Positions 41,832-50,363 of a stretch of DNA of 64,000 bases are shown here, in pieces. Within the stretch, counting starts at the first letter, position 1, and each line of letters begins with the position of its first letter. The DNA is from Rhodococcus sovatensis. Lineage in GTDB: Bacteria; Actinomycetota; Actinomycetes; Mycobacteriales; Mycobacteriaceae. The position numbers and the translations under genes are program-made. The notes beneath the pieces were generated by a model. The model was not told the origin of the DNA. It ran no database searches and worked only from the letters and a program-made list of their open reading frames with translations. The stretch spans positions 682,001-746,000 of the forward strand of contig NZ_CP147846.1 in the NCBI RefSeq assembly GCF_037327425.1, given 5' to 3'.

Positions 41832-43585
41832 GCTGGTGCGCACCAGTCCCGTAGGTCGTCGAGGTATTTCTGGAGCTCCGGTGTCATGACTGTGAGAGCT
41901 GGGTCGAGCACCAGTGCGGCCATGTCTTCTCCCCGGCTGACTCTCTTGAACCATCCACCCTTACCCGCAGCGATGGAGATCAGCTGGGGTAGATTCTGCG
42001 GGGGATTGGTGAGCTCTTCGCCCATGACGAGGGCGCGTGCGATTGGACGAGGAACACCGTTGTTGAACATAGTGTCCTCGACTGAGGCTATCTCCTTCTC
42101 CTCAATGGCGTAGGCGATGACGGTTCTGATGCCCTGAGGTGTGAGATGGCAGAGGACCTGCTGTTCGAGGTCGAGTCCGGGGGCCGTTCGCAGGATTGTG
42201 ATTCCTGCATCTTCGAGGTCAGTGAGATCGGTGCCGGTGTCGTCGTCGCAGAAGACACCGACGGCGTACCCGAGTTGACGGAAGTGCTTTGCTGGTTTGA
42301 TAAATTGGGGGTCGCCGTTTGCGTCGACGGTTGCGATGAGGCTCATGCGCACGGGTTCATTGTCCTCGAGATCGTTGCAGAGGGCACGAATGAAACCGAC
42401 TTCGGTGGCGCCTTCGCAGATGAGTATACGTGGAGATAGGAACCCTTCTGCGTGGGTACGGATTGTTCCTTGCGTAGCATCTGGCGGAGTGACAAGGATG
42501 ACGGTTCCGCCCGTGGTCTCGGGCGCGGAAGGCTTTGAGCGTTGTTCAGCGCCGTCGAACGTGCCGGGGGTGGTCAGCGCAGGTATCGGCTCTGTCGTGC
42601 GGCGGGCAATTCTGAGCTGGCGTGCTGTCAGTTCACGGACCACAACAGGTGAATGGGTGGTCAGAAGAACTTGTCGGCTGCTGGTTCGTTGTAGGTATCG
42701 AATGAGGTGGCGGGTGCGATGCGGTTCGAGTCCGGCTTCTAGTTCGTCGATCAATAGAACGTGGGCGCCGGCTTGCGCGAGGCTCTGGACGCCGACGGTG
42801 ACAAGTCTTCGGCTTCCCAGGCCGGTGCGGCTGACCGGTCGATCGTCCATATGAAGAGAAATACTTCCCCGGGTGAGCGCAGTGAGATCGGCGTCGAGCT
42901 CCGCAGAGAATGTAGATTTGTCTGAGGCCGCGCGCAGTGTGTGTGCTTCCGTCGAGATGGCAGCGAGTGCGCTGTTGAACGGAGACAACGTCTCCCGCGC
43001 AGCTGCGCGGGCTCCGCGGGAGACTTCTCGCAGAACTGTATCGGTGGACTGCCCGTCGGCATCGTCGGAAAGTTGATGCAGTGCAGAGTTTCGGACCCAT
43101 TTGAGGTGGTGGTCGGAGGCGTCGATTCGCCGGACGCCGAACTTCAGACGGTTGGTGGCCGAGAGCGGCTTACCTTCTGGATGGCGGTCGCAGACGACTT
43201 TCCAGTGGGGTTCGAAATCGCTCCCTACTGTGAGTTCGCACGTCAGCGCAGGGATGTGATCGTCGGGTTCATCGACGATCTTGCGATTAGCGTCGTCGAT
43301 ACCTCGTAGGTAGCCAAAAAAAGTCTTGTCAGTAGTGAGGTCCAGCGGCGGGTGCGCGACTGTCGCTGTGATGCGGATCGGATTGATGGCGGGGTCGCCT
43401 TGATAGAAGTCGTTGTCGCTGAGGCTGAGCATCCAATTGGGGTGAAACAGTACTGTGAGCGCATCGAGAATGGTGGTCTTGCCACTATCGCCGGTACCGA
43501 TGATGCCGTTGAGTCCATGGTCGAAGACCTGCGAAAAGGTCTTGATCCCTCTGAAGTTTTCGATGGTGAGTTGATGAACGTGCAC
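41828..43585 (-). CDS. gajA: Gabija GajA, OLD-family ATPase-TOPRIM endonuclease
   Basis: 585 residues from GTG 43583-43585. The ABC-type ATPase half has GIIGTGDSGKTTILDAL (Walker A), LLIDELEAGLEPHR (Walker B) and LLTTHSPVVV. The TOPRIM half follows with RILICEGATEVGFIRAL (metal Glu) and GVFCDDDTGTDL (DxD). Length and order equal GajA, and the UvrD-like helicase gene is coupled behind it. A gene broken by IS3 lies 59 bases upstream in the same orientation. Confidence 0.88.
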   Translation of the reverse strand: MHVHQLTIENFRGIKTFSQVFDHGLNGIIGTGDSGKTTILDALTVLFHPNWMLSLSDNDFYQGDPAINPIRITATVAHPPLDLTTDKTFFGYLRGIDDANRKIVDEPDDHIPALTCELTVGSDFEPHWKVVCDRHPEGKPLSATNRLKFGVRRIDASDHHLKWVRNSALHQLSDDADGQSTDTVLREVSRGARAAARETLSPFNSALAAISTEAHTLRAASDKSTFSAELDADLTALTRGSISLHMDDRPVSRTGLGSRRLVTVGVQSLAQAGAHVLLIDELEAGLEPHRTRHLIRYLQRTSSRQVLLTTHSPVVVRELTARQLRIARRTTEPIPALTTPGTFDGAEQRSKPSAPETTGGTVILVTPPDATQGTIRTHAEGFLSPRILICEGATEVGFIRALCNDLEDNEPVRMSLIATVDANGDPQFIKPAKHFRQLGYAVGVFCDDDTGTDLTDLEDAGITILRTAPGLDLEQQVLCHLTPQGIRTVIAYAIEEKEIASVEDTMFNNGVPRPIARALVMGEELTNPPQNLPQLISIAAGKGGWFKRVSRGEDMAALVLDPALTVMTPELQKYLDDLRDWCAPA

Positions 43586-44155
43586 GTAGCTGGTTCTCCC
43601 TCAAGTGCTGAACGGCAGCGGGTTTCGGTTCGACCTTAACGGTGCTAGGGCGTGATCCGTTGGTGGGCATGTCGTGGCGATTTGTGCCAGGTGCCGACTA
43701 CGAACGGTTCGGGCCTCGACTTCCGGCGCACCATCACGGTCGCCGTTCCGCGTGTTCTGTCGTCAGAAATCAACTCGTCGCCGGCCAGCGTCCAATCTTG
43801 ATCGCCTACTGTGACGGAGACAGTCAGTCGTCCAGTGCGTTTGGCGTCCGCGAGCGTGATTTCCCATGCGTCTGTCTCCTCGAGGGCTGCGATTTCTCGT
43901 CGTATTTCGGCGTGGTCGGACGAAGCGACGACGATATAGCGACTGCCGATCACAGCGAGGCTGTAGCACCCAGCGTCGTCGGTGGTAACGCTGTACCCGA
44001 GTGGCGCTGCTACGGCATCGAGGTCGGCGGCGGTTGGGGTGGCAGGGTGCAACGTGCGGTCCTCAAAGCTAGATCGGGCGCGGTTGGCGTGTCCCCGGTG
44101 AACGGGGCCATCTCGTTTTAGAGTCTTGTTGCCCCTGAAGTGGGCGGATAGGACG

Positions 44156-44446
44156 ATGGAGAACATGGCTGGACGGAAGCGCAACTCTGCCGAGGACATC
44201 GTGCGCAAACTGCGCCGTGCCGATGAGCTGACCGCTGCAGGCAAGACGCAAGAGGAGATCGCGGCGGAGCTCGAGGTGTCGGCGGCGACGTTGTACAACT
44301 GGCGGCGTCAGTACGGCGGGATGGACACCGATGCCGCGAAGGAACTCAAGGAGCTGCGCGAGCAGAACGGCAAGCTCAAACGCCTGCTCGCCGAGGCCGA
44401 GCTGGAGAAGGACGCACTGCGGGAGGTAGCGAAGGGAAAATTCTGA
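44156..44446 (+). CDS. IS3 transposase OrfA, copy 1
   Basis: 96 residues from ATG 44156. HTH segment QEEIAAELEVSAATLYNWRR and a leucine-zipper-like helix LKELREQNGKLKRLLAEAEL. A run of A residues just before the stop (GGGAAAAT at 44434-44441) and the -1 phase of OrfB indicate programmed -1 frameshifting to make the OrfAB transposase. Confidence 0.92.
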   Translation: MENMAGRKRNSAEDIVRKLRRADELTAAGKTQEEIAAELEVSAATLYNWRRQYGGMDTDAAKELKELREQNGKLKRLLAEAELEKDALREVAKGKF

Positions 44447-44475
44447 GCCCAGCCGCCAAGCGCCGCGCCGTCGAC

Positions 44476-45312
44476 ATGCTCGTCAACACCATGAGTCTGT
44501 CGAAACGTCTGGCGTGCAAAGCTGTTGGGCTTGCCCGCTCCACCTACGCACGAACACCGATCGCCGACACACCCGCGGATCCCGACGCGGCCCTGAGGGC
44601 GTCGCTGCGGACATACGCAGGCTCGCATCCACTGCACGGCTTCCGTCGCGCCTGGGCGCATCTGAGGCACGACCAGGGCATGTCGGTGAACAAGAAGAAG
44701 GTGCACCGGCTCTGGAAGGAGGAGGGTCTGCAGGTTCGGATCTATCATCCCCGCAAACGCGCCGGCATCAGCTCCTGCCCGCAGATCGAAGCCGATGCGC
44801 CGAAAGTGGTGTGGGCTATGGATTTTCAGTTCGACTCCACGGTGGATGGGAAAGCGATCAAGATCGCGTCGATGATCGACGAACACACCCGGCAGTCCCT
44901 GTTGAACATCGTGGAGCGCTCGATCACCGCGCAACGACTGACCGACGAGCTCGACAAGACGTTCGCGCTGTGGGACGGACCGCCGATGGTCCTGAGAATG
45001 GACAACGGTCCGGAGTTCATTTCGCATGTGCTGCAACAGTTCTGTCGCGACCGTGTCGGTATCTCCTACATCCCGCCGGGGACGCCGTGGAACAACGGAC
45101 ACATCGAATCGTTCAACAACCGACTACGGAAGGAGTGCCTGAACCGCAATCACTGGACGAGCCTTCTCGAAGCGAGGGTGGTGATCGAGGACTTCAAAGA
45201 CGACCACAACCATCGACACCGGCACTCATCACTCGGCTACCTCACGCCGTCCGAGTACGCTGCCCAATGCACCCACAACCACCAACCGGTCGAGGGTTGC
45301 GAGATCGACTGA
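44476..45312 (+). CDS. IS3 transposase OrfB (DDE catalytic part), copy 1
   Basis: 278 residues as an independent frame; as OrfAB it would join OrfA near 44440. The rve integrase core shows catalytic Asp in WAMDFQFD, Asp in LRMDNGPEF and Glu in GHIESFNNRLRKECLN. It is intact and the two copies encode the same protein. Confidence 0.93.
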   Translation: MLVNTMSLSKRLACKAVGLARSTYARTPIADTPADPDAALRASLRTYAGSHPLHGFRRAWAHLRHDQGMSVNKKKVHRLWKEEGLQVRIYHPRKRAGISSCPQIEADAPKVVWAMDFQFDSTVDGKAIKIASMIDEHTRQSLLNIVERSITAQRLTDELDKTFALWDGPPMVLRMDNGPEFISHVLQQFCRDRVGISYIPPGTPWNNGHIESFNNRLRKECLNRNHWTSLLEARVVIEDFKDDHNHRHRHSSLGYLTPSEYAAQCTHNHQPVEGCEID

Positions 45313-45371
45313 AATCAATCACACCGTGGCTCTAGAACACGGTGGCCCGACTATCGGGGACCTGCCACGGT

Positions 45372-45692
45372 AACCGACTCTGTGGTCGGTTGCCTGAATC
45401 ATATGCCCGCCGTCCGACAGCTTGGAGGAAAGCCCCTTTGGTGCCGGGACGATGTGCTCTCGAAATGGGTTAGCCGCTGGTTTTGGTAGGCATGCCGCAT
45501 CGGGTGCACAGGGGCGGCTGACCCTAGGGCATCGCGTCGTGAACGCGGCTGAAGTGCCGATGCAGGTTGTGGTGGCCACTGCCGTGGACGGACCGAAGCG
45601 GGATGCTCGCCGGTGCCCGTGATCCAATCGAATTCAGCGTTCGCGAACGTGGCAGGTTTGTCGAACGAGGCGGTCTTCTGCGGGTGTGGTCG
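45372..45692. other. Non-coding stretch right of IS3 copy 1
   Basis: Contains the first 31 bases of the split gene (to 45402) and no other supported feature up to the DUF2510 gene. Confidence 0.4.
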
Positions 45693-46445
45693 TCACCGGG
45701 TGAGGTCGACAACGCACGCGTCTACTGCTTGGACGTCGGGGTCGCCGGGGGAGATGTTCAGCTCCGAGCTTGCTCGCGGCCAGTTCGTGGTGTTCCGTGC
45801 TCCCCCGGTCGATGAGTACACGGTTCCATCTGCGACGACCCAGACATCCGACCGGTTCTCCTCTCGACCGGCGGCGTCGATCGTGGTTCCGCCGACGTAG
45901 GTGTAGTTACCGACGTCGATGACGGTGCCATTGGCAAGGGACAGACCGGATTCGGTGAAGCCGGAGGCGACCAGATCCACGAGCGACTGATCAGCGGGAG
46001 CGCAACGCGGATCGGATGAGTACGTCGCGGGCGCCGGGGGAGCGGCGGCTGCAGGGGTGGTCGTGGTCGGTTGCATGGTGGTGGTTGCCGGCGGCGTGGT
46101 TGTCGCGGGGGCGGGCGTGGAGGTCCGTTGTACCGCGACGCTCATCGTCGTCGACGGTGCGGCGGCCTGAGAGTCGTCGGAGGTCTCGTCATCGGCGAAG
46201 AGGGCACCGATCACACCGATCACGATGAACGCCGCGACGATTGCGCCGATGATTTTGACCACGCGGGGCACGCCTGTCCGTTCCGGCTGGCCGGGCGCAG
46301 TCGCCTCGGTGGGAGCCGTTTCCTCTGCTGTGGGCCCGGTGGTGGGTTGTGTGTGTTCGGTCCACTGGTTTCCGTCCCAATATCTGATCAGTCCTGGTTC
46401 GCTCGGGTCTGGGTGCCATCCGGGCGGGGGCGTGGGGCTAGTCAT
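45693..46445 (-). CDS. DUF2510 membrane-anchored protein
   Basis: 250 residues. The N-terminal DUF2510 module reads PPGWHPDPSEPGLIRYWDG. One transmembrane helix follows (VVKIIGAIVAAFIVIGVIG), then a Thr/Pro-rich linker and an outer domain (DLVASGFTESGLSLANGTVI, DVWVVADGTVYSS). A frameshifted fragment of a paralogue lies at 61634-61940. DUF2510 proteins sit at actinobacterial membranes; their role is unknown. It overlaps the stop of the 46438 gene. Confidence 0.82.
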   Translation of the reverse strand: MTSPTPPPGWHPDPSEPGLIRYWDGNQWTEHTQPTTGPTAEETAPTEATAPGQPERTGVPRVVKIIGAIVAAFIVIGVIGALFADDETSDDSQAAAPSTTMSVAVQRTSTPAPATTTPPATTTMQPTTTTPAAAAPPAPATYSSDPRCAPADQSLVDLVASGFTESGLSLANGTVIDVGNYTYVGGTTIDAAGREENRSDVWVVADGTVYSSTGGARNTTNWPRASSELNISPGDPDVQAVDACVVDLTR

Positions 46446-47088
46446 GGTTCGTCCGTTCGTCGTTCTCGATGGTGCTGTCTTGGGGTGTTCCGTCGTTTCG
46501 GATGAGGCGGAAGATGCGTTCTTCGACTTCGACTGGCGTGTGGTCGGTCGCGGTGCCCCACGCAGTGAGGTGGTCGAGGTATGCGCTGTAGTCCGCGGTG
46601 CGTCCGCTGCGGATGCGGACGTGCGCGTGTCGGCGCAACCACTCGATGACCAAAGCGTCGAGGACGGGAGCTGCGTCTGGAGATGTTGGATTGCCGCGGG
46701 CGGTGACGAAGTACAACCATTTCGTGAAGAACGCCGGCCCGAGCCCGGTAATCTTCCCGTTGTTGTTCAGGTACCGATACCCCCACACCGCGCCACTGTC
46801 CTGCGCAATTTCTACTGAGCGCGCGAGCTTTTCGAATACATCGGGGGAGAGTGGTTCACCGGCAGGATCAGCGGTCCCGGTCAAGATTCGTGCGGTGCGG
46901 AAGGGACCGTATCCAGATGAACCGTGGCCCCAGATCATCGCGACCACGAACGCTGCAGTGGTTTTGTCGTCGTCGAGCAGTACGTCGATTCGTTCAGCCG
47001 CGATGGAACGGTCGAGTGCGGCCGGCAAAGTCGTTAGAATCTCATCGATGCCGTCAAGATCGTTGAGCCACTTGGCCCAACGTACCAT
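46438..47088 (-). CDS. Protein with OGG-like DNA glycosylase fold
   Basis: About 216 residues from ATG 47086-47088; longer reading to 47565 shares space with another frame and is not used. GLGPAFFTKWLYFVTARG, then LDALVIEWLRRHA and YSAYLDHLTAWG resemble proteins annotated as 8-oxoguanine glycosylase OGG-fold. A catalytic Lys/Asp pair cannot be assigned with confidence. The overlap with the DUF2510 gene suggests one transcription unit. Confidence 0.62.
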   Translation of the reverse strand: MVRWAKWLNDLDGIDEILTTLPAALDRSIAAERIDVLLDDDKTTAAFVVAMIWGHGSSGYGPFRTARILTGTADPAGEPLSPDVFEKLARSVEIAQDSGAVWGYRYLNNNGKITGLGPAFFTKWLYFVTARGNPTSPDAAPVLDALVIEWLRRHAHVRIRSGRTADYSAYLDHLTAWGTATDHTPVEVEERIFRLIRNDGTPQDSTIENDERTNHD

Positions 47089-47542
47089 CGGGTAATAAAA
47101 CGCCCTTCTGCGGGACGAAAGGGCTGCGAAGCTGATGCTCAAGATCAACAGGTATTGGCGGTGCGGAGTCGACGTCTGAGCGGTCCCGGTCCATCCGGAC
47201 AAAGTACGTGAGTGCCCCGGCCGCACGGTAGTACCGGGGTATGAATCCCGCCGTAGGTCGAAGAATGAACTCAGGAACCAGGACGGTAGCTGTGTGCTGA
47301 CACCGGACCGATGGTGCACCGTGGCTCGGACAGGACCACCAACGTAAGTGCAAATCAAAGAGTCGCCTGATTGTGGCGCGGAACTCGGTCTGCATTTCCT
47401 TGAGGGCGCGGCTGTACTCGTCCAATTCGTCACCGAGGCCGTTAATTGCGAGCGGAGGGTTCTCATGGTCGTTGTCGTAGCAGGATAGGTAGATGGCTTG
47501 CTTCTGCATCCTGACCGGTAAGGCGGCTCTCGTCCCGTCCAC
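47054..47542 (-). CDS. Hypothetical protein upstream of the OGG-like gene
   Basis: 162 residues from GTG 47542 (GGGGA upstream) or 151 from ATG 47509. Segment INGLGDELDEYSRALKEMQT is a convincing amphipathic helix and the frame has protein-like composition; it overlaps the OGG-like gene start by 35 bases. The competing frame over the same bases looks worse. No family recognised. Confidence 0.45.
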   Translation of the reverse strand: MDGTRAALPVRMQKQAIYLSCYDNDHENPPLAINGLGDELDEYSRALKEMQTEFRATIRRLFDLHLRWWSCPSHGAPSVRCQHTATVLVPEFILRPTAGFIPRYYRAAGALTYFVRMDRDRSDVDSAPPIPVDLEHQLRSPFVPQKGVLLPDGTLGQVAQRS

Positions 47543-47639
47543 AGACGTCGGGTCCCCTTACCCACTGCAAGTAGACGTAGCGAAGTTTCGACCGCTATGA
47601 TCTCGCTCCGTGGGAAGTCCGACCACCTAGAATGCTGTG

Positions 47640-49247
47640 ATGGTTGCGGATTCTGTCGGATTGTGTGTGGTGGGTGAATGTGGACGTAAAGTATCGGTCA
47701 AGAGACATCGCCTCTGCGACAAGCACTATCAGGCATTCTGGAGGTACGGTGACCCCGCTGGAAGCAGGTCCAGGCAAGGCGGCACGTGCGACGTGGCCGA
47801 GTGCGGACGGCGGCGGATAGGTCCTAACGGCCTATGCCATATGCACAAGATGCGGTTGCAGCGGACGGGGTCGATGGAAAAGTCGAAGCCTGTTGAATGT
47901 TCTGACACCCAGTGCACGCGGTCGGCGGCCGCGAAAGGACTGTGTACACGTCATTACGACAAGGCTAGAGGTACGAATCGTGACAACGGCCGGATCTGCG
48001 CGGTCGAGGGGTGCGATCGCTTCGTCAAGGCACGCGGCAGGTGTCCCCGCCACTATTCCGAGCTGCAGCGCTCAGGTGCACTTGCCAGTGCTTCAACCCG
48101 CGCCGAGGAGCTCGCGGAAATACCGACACGGCACTGCGTCGAGTCCGGCTGCGAGCGACCTTCGTCTGCTCGCGGTCGATGCGCAGTGCATCACAGTCGC
48201 TTCGTGAGCGGGCACAACATGGAACGTTTCTGTCGTGGGTGCGGGTCTGACCTGACCGGTCTACCCAGGGGACGAAGGTGGTGCGGCCCGGAATGCAGGC
48301 CGCGATGCGCTGGGCCCGCTTGCGACCGCAAGGCAAGCGGTCGCGGGCTCTGTTCGACTCACCTCAAGCAACGAACTGCAGGCACGCCCCTCCGGCCGAT
48401 CGGTGGCCGCCCGAAGCGTGCCGTGAACGGCCCGTGCGATTGGTGCGGAGAGTTAGTCGGAGCAGACGCCACCGCGGCGTTCTGTTCCAGCGCCTGTCGC
48501 GGCATGGCGCGTCGCCACGCCGACGCTGCGACGTTCGGGGCGTGCGCCCAATGCGGAACGCGCATCGACTATCTCGCTCCCGCCAACGGTTCCAGCCGGC
48601 GGCTGACCCCCGTCTCTAAACGCCTCTGCGACAACTGTCGCCACCGAAGCGCATCCCTCTACCTGTCCGCGAACGTTCTACGGGCCAGGGACGGCGACAC
48701 GTGCTCTCTCTGCGGTCTCTTCGTACCCCAGAACGCAGTCAAGCCGCACCCGCTAGCGGCCGAGGTCGACCACGTCCTACCAATCTCTATGGGCGGCACA
48801 CACGACCCCGTCAACCTCGCGCTAGCTCACAAGACATGCAATATCAAAAAGGGCAACAGGCCTCCCTCGTGGAAGCGCGATCCCGACGAGGTCGAACCGC
48901 TCCTCGCCGACTGGCGATCATCCGGTCCGATCCCGCCTCCTCCCAGTTGCTCTGTCGAGGACTGCGACCGCCGTGTCGAGAGTGCCGGTGTCTGCAGCAC
49001 CTACAGGTGGCGGCTTCGCAAGTATGGGAGCACGGATCTACCCCTCCGGCCCGAACGGCCCTCGCACTGCACCGCAGCAGATTGCGATAAACAGGTACGC
49101 GCGAAAGGACTGTGTAAGTCGCACTACGCACGACACCTACGGGCAGGAACGAAGTGCACCGAATCATCCTGCGACAGGGAGTCGAATACGCGGGGACTGT
49201 GCAAACCGCACTACAACCGGTGGCTGTCCAGGCGAGGCGTTTCGTGA
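47640..49247 (+). CDS. Zinc-knuckle-array HNH endonuclease
   Basis: About 535 residues. Six units of the form C-x4-C-x9-11-C-x2-H (for example CDVAECGRRRIGPNGLCHMH) precede a central cysteine cluster and an HNH nuclease (CSLCG, AAEVDHVLPISMGG, NLALAHKTCN). Three more units follow; in the first of these the final His is Tyr (CSTYR). The array probably grips DNA or protein. A near-identical copy lies at 62018, broken by an IS5-type element. The family is unnamed to my knowledge. Confidence 0.82.
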   Translation: MVADSVGLCVVGECGRKVSVKRHRLCDKHYQAFWRYGDPAGSRSRQGGTCDVAECGRRRIGPNGLCHMHKMRLQRTGSMEKSKPVECSDTQCTRSAAAKGLCTRHYDKARGTNRDNGRICAVEGCDRFVKARGRCPRHYSELQRSGALASASTRAEELAEIPTRHCVESGCERPSSARGRCAVHHSRFVSGHNMERFCRGCGSDLTGLPRGRRWCGPECRPRCAGPACDRKASGRGLCSTHLKQRTAGTPLRPIGGRPKRAVNGPCDWCGELVGADATAAFCSSACRGMARRHADAATFGACAQCGTRIDYLAPANGSSRRLTPVSKRLCDNCRHRSASLYLSANVLRARDGDTCSLCGLFVPQNAVKPHPLAAEVDHVLPISMGGTHDPVNLALAHKTCNIKKGNRPPSWKRDPDEVEPLLADWRSSGPIPPPPSCSVEDCDRRVESAGVCSTYRWRLRKYGSTDLPLRPERPSHCTAADCDKQVRAKGLCKSHYARHLRAGTKCTESSCDRESNTRGLCKPHYNRWLSRRGVS

Positions 49248-49479
49248 GTTCTTAACCACTGCAACATGTTTGAGAACATCTGCAGCAAATTTGTCGTCTG
49301 TAATGGACGGGTGACCTCCATAAGCTGATTTCGCCAGTCGATTGGGCCACCTATCTAAAGCACTGGGCCCATCGGTGCGCCTCACCGGTAGTCGCCTCGC
49401 CTGCTCATTCGATCGTCTGTGACAGCTCAAACCTGGGTCACGGAGGTTGACGGCGTGATCTCTCGGAGGTCAATGCCAC
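49248..49479. other. Intergenic region left of IS21
   Basis: No supported gene. A minus-strand frame (DDKFAADVLKHVAVVKNS) is open but has no start or family. It ends with GCCAC (49475-49479), the left copy of the IS21 target duplication. Confidence 0.45.
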
Positions 49480-49553
49480 TGTCAATGGCCAAGTTGATGT
49501 CCCCGCTGGTGGCCAGGTGAAAGTCCCCGGTCCGTGTTGATGTTTCCGGTTTG

Positions 49554-50363
49554 TCAGGGGCGGTCCTTTCGGTGTTGTGCGTCTTTCATGCGGTAGGACT
49601 CGCCGTCGGTGACGACGATGGTGGCGTGGTGGAGAAGCCGGTCGAGGATCGAGGCGGCGGTGGTGTGCTCGGGCAGGAATCGTCCCCACTGCTCGAACGC
49701 CCAGTGCGATCCGATCGCCAACGAGCGGCGTTCGTAGGCACCGGCGACGAGACGGAACAGCAACTGGGTGCCGGTGTCGTCGAGCGGGGCGAAGCCCATT
49801 TCGTCGATGATGATCAGGTCGACTCGCAGCAGTGATTCGATGATCTTGCCGACGGTGTTGTCGGCCAAGCCGCGATACAGGGTTTCGACGAGGTCAGCGG
49901 CGGTGAAGTAGCGGACCTTGTGGCCGGCGTGGACGGCGGCGACTCCGAGTCCGATCAAGGTGTGCGATTTGCCTGTCCCGGCGGGTCCGATCATCGCCAG
50001 GTTCGACTGTGTCCGAACCCATTCCAGGCTGGAGAGGTAGTCGAACACTTTCGGTTGGATCGACGACGCGGCGACGTCGAAGGACTCCAACGTTTTGGTC
50101 ACCGGGAACGCCGCTGCTTTGAGTCGGTTGACGATGTTGGAGGCATCGCGTGCTGCGAGTTCGGACTCGATCAGCGTCCGCAGCACTTCTTCCGGGGTCC
50201 AGCGTTGTGTTTTCGCGGTGATCAGCACCTCCGGTGCGGTCCGGCGGATCGCAGCCAGTTTCAGGCGCCGCAGTCCGGCGTCGAGATCGGCTGCGAGATC
50301 GGGAACATGCTGGGGTGCAGCAGTCTTCGGAGGCTTCGCCACTGTGGTGGTGGTGTCGGTCAT
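49554..50363 (-). CDS. istB: IS21 IstB-like ATP-binding helper protein
   Basis: 269 residues. AAA+ ATPase with Walker A MIGPAGTGKSHTLIGLG and Walker B VDLIIIDEMGFAPLDD. It assists IstA in target choice. Its start overlaps the IstA stop (ATGA), the usual IS21 arrangement. Confidence 0.95.
   Translation of the reverse strand: MTDTTTTVAKPPKTAAPQHVPDLAADLDAGLRRLKLAAIRRTAPEVLITAKTQRWTPEEVLRTLIESELAARDASNIVNRLKAAAFPVTKTLESFDVAASSIQPKVFDYLSSLEWVRTQSNLAMIGPAGTGKSHTLIGLGVAAVHAGHKVRYFTAADLVETLYRGLADNTVGKIIESLLRVDLIIIDEMGFAPLDDTGTQLLFRLVAGAYERRSLAIGSHWAFEQWGRFLPEHTTAASILDRLLHHATIVVTDGESYRMKDAQHRKDRP

Larger units (their letters stand above)
44085..45367 (+). mobile_element. IS3-family (IS407-type) element, copy 1
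   Basis: 1283 bp. Ends TGGCGTGTCCCC (left) and the complement of TGGCAGGTCCCC (right) are imperfect inverted repeats. Target duplication CGGT at 44081-44084 and 45368-45371. Identical to copy 2 (53305-54587) except for one base. Four-base duplication fits the IS407 group. Confidence 0.92.
43645..45402 (-). pseudogene. Gene upstream of gajA, split by IS3 copy 1
   Basis: Deleting the IS3 element and one 4-bp CGGT duplication restores one frame of 157 codons, from ATG 45400-45402 to the stop at 43645. The restored 156-residue protein starts MIQATDHRVGYRARSSFEDR and contains YSVTTDDAGCYSLAVIG and TLADAKRTGRLTVSVTVG. I do not recognise a family. Spacing and strand suggest it belonged to the Gabija transcription unit. 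Confidence 0.65.

Noticed and set aside
41828..43585. AriA of a PARIS system
   Set aside because: ATPase and TOPRIM are fused and the partner is a UvrD-like helicase, which is Gabija rather than AriA/AriB.
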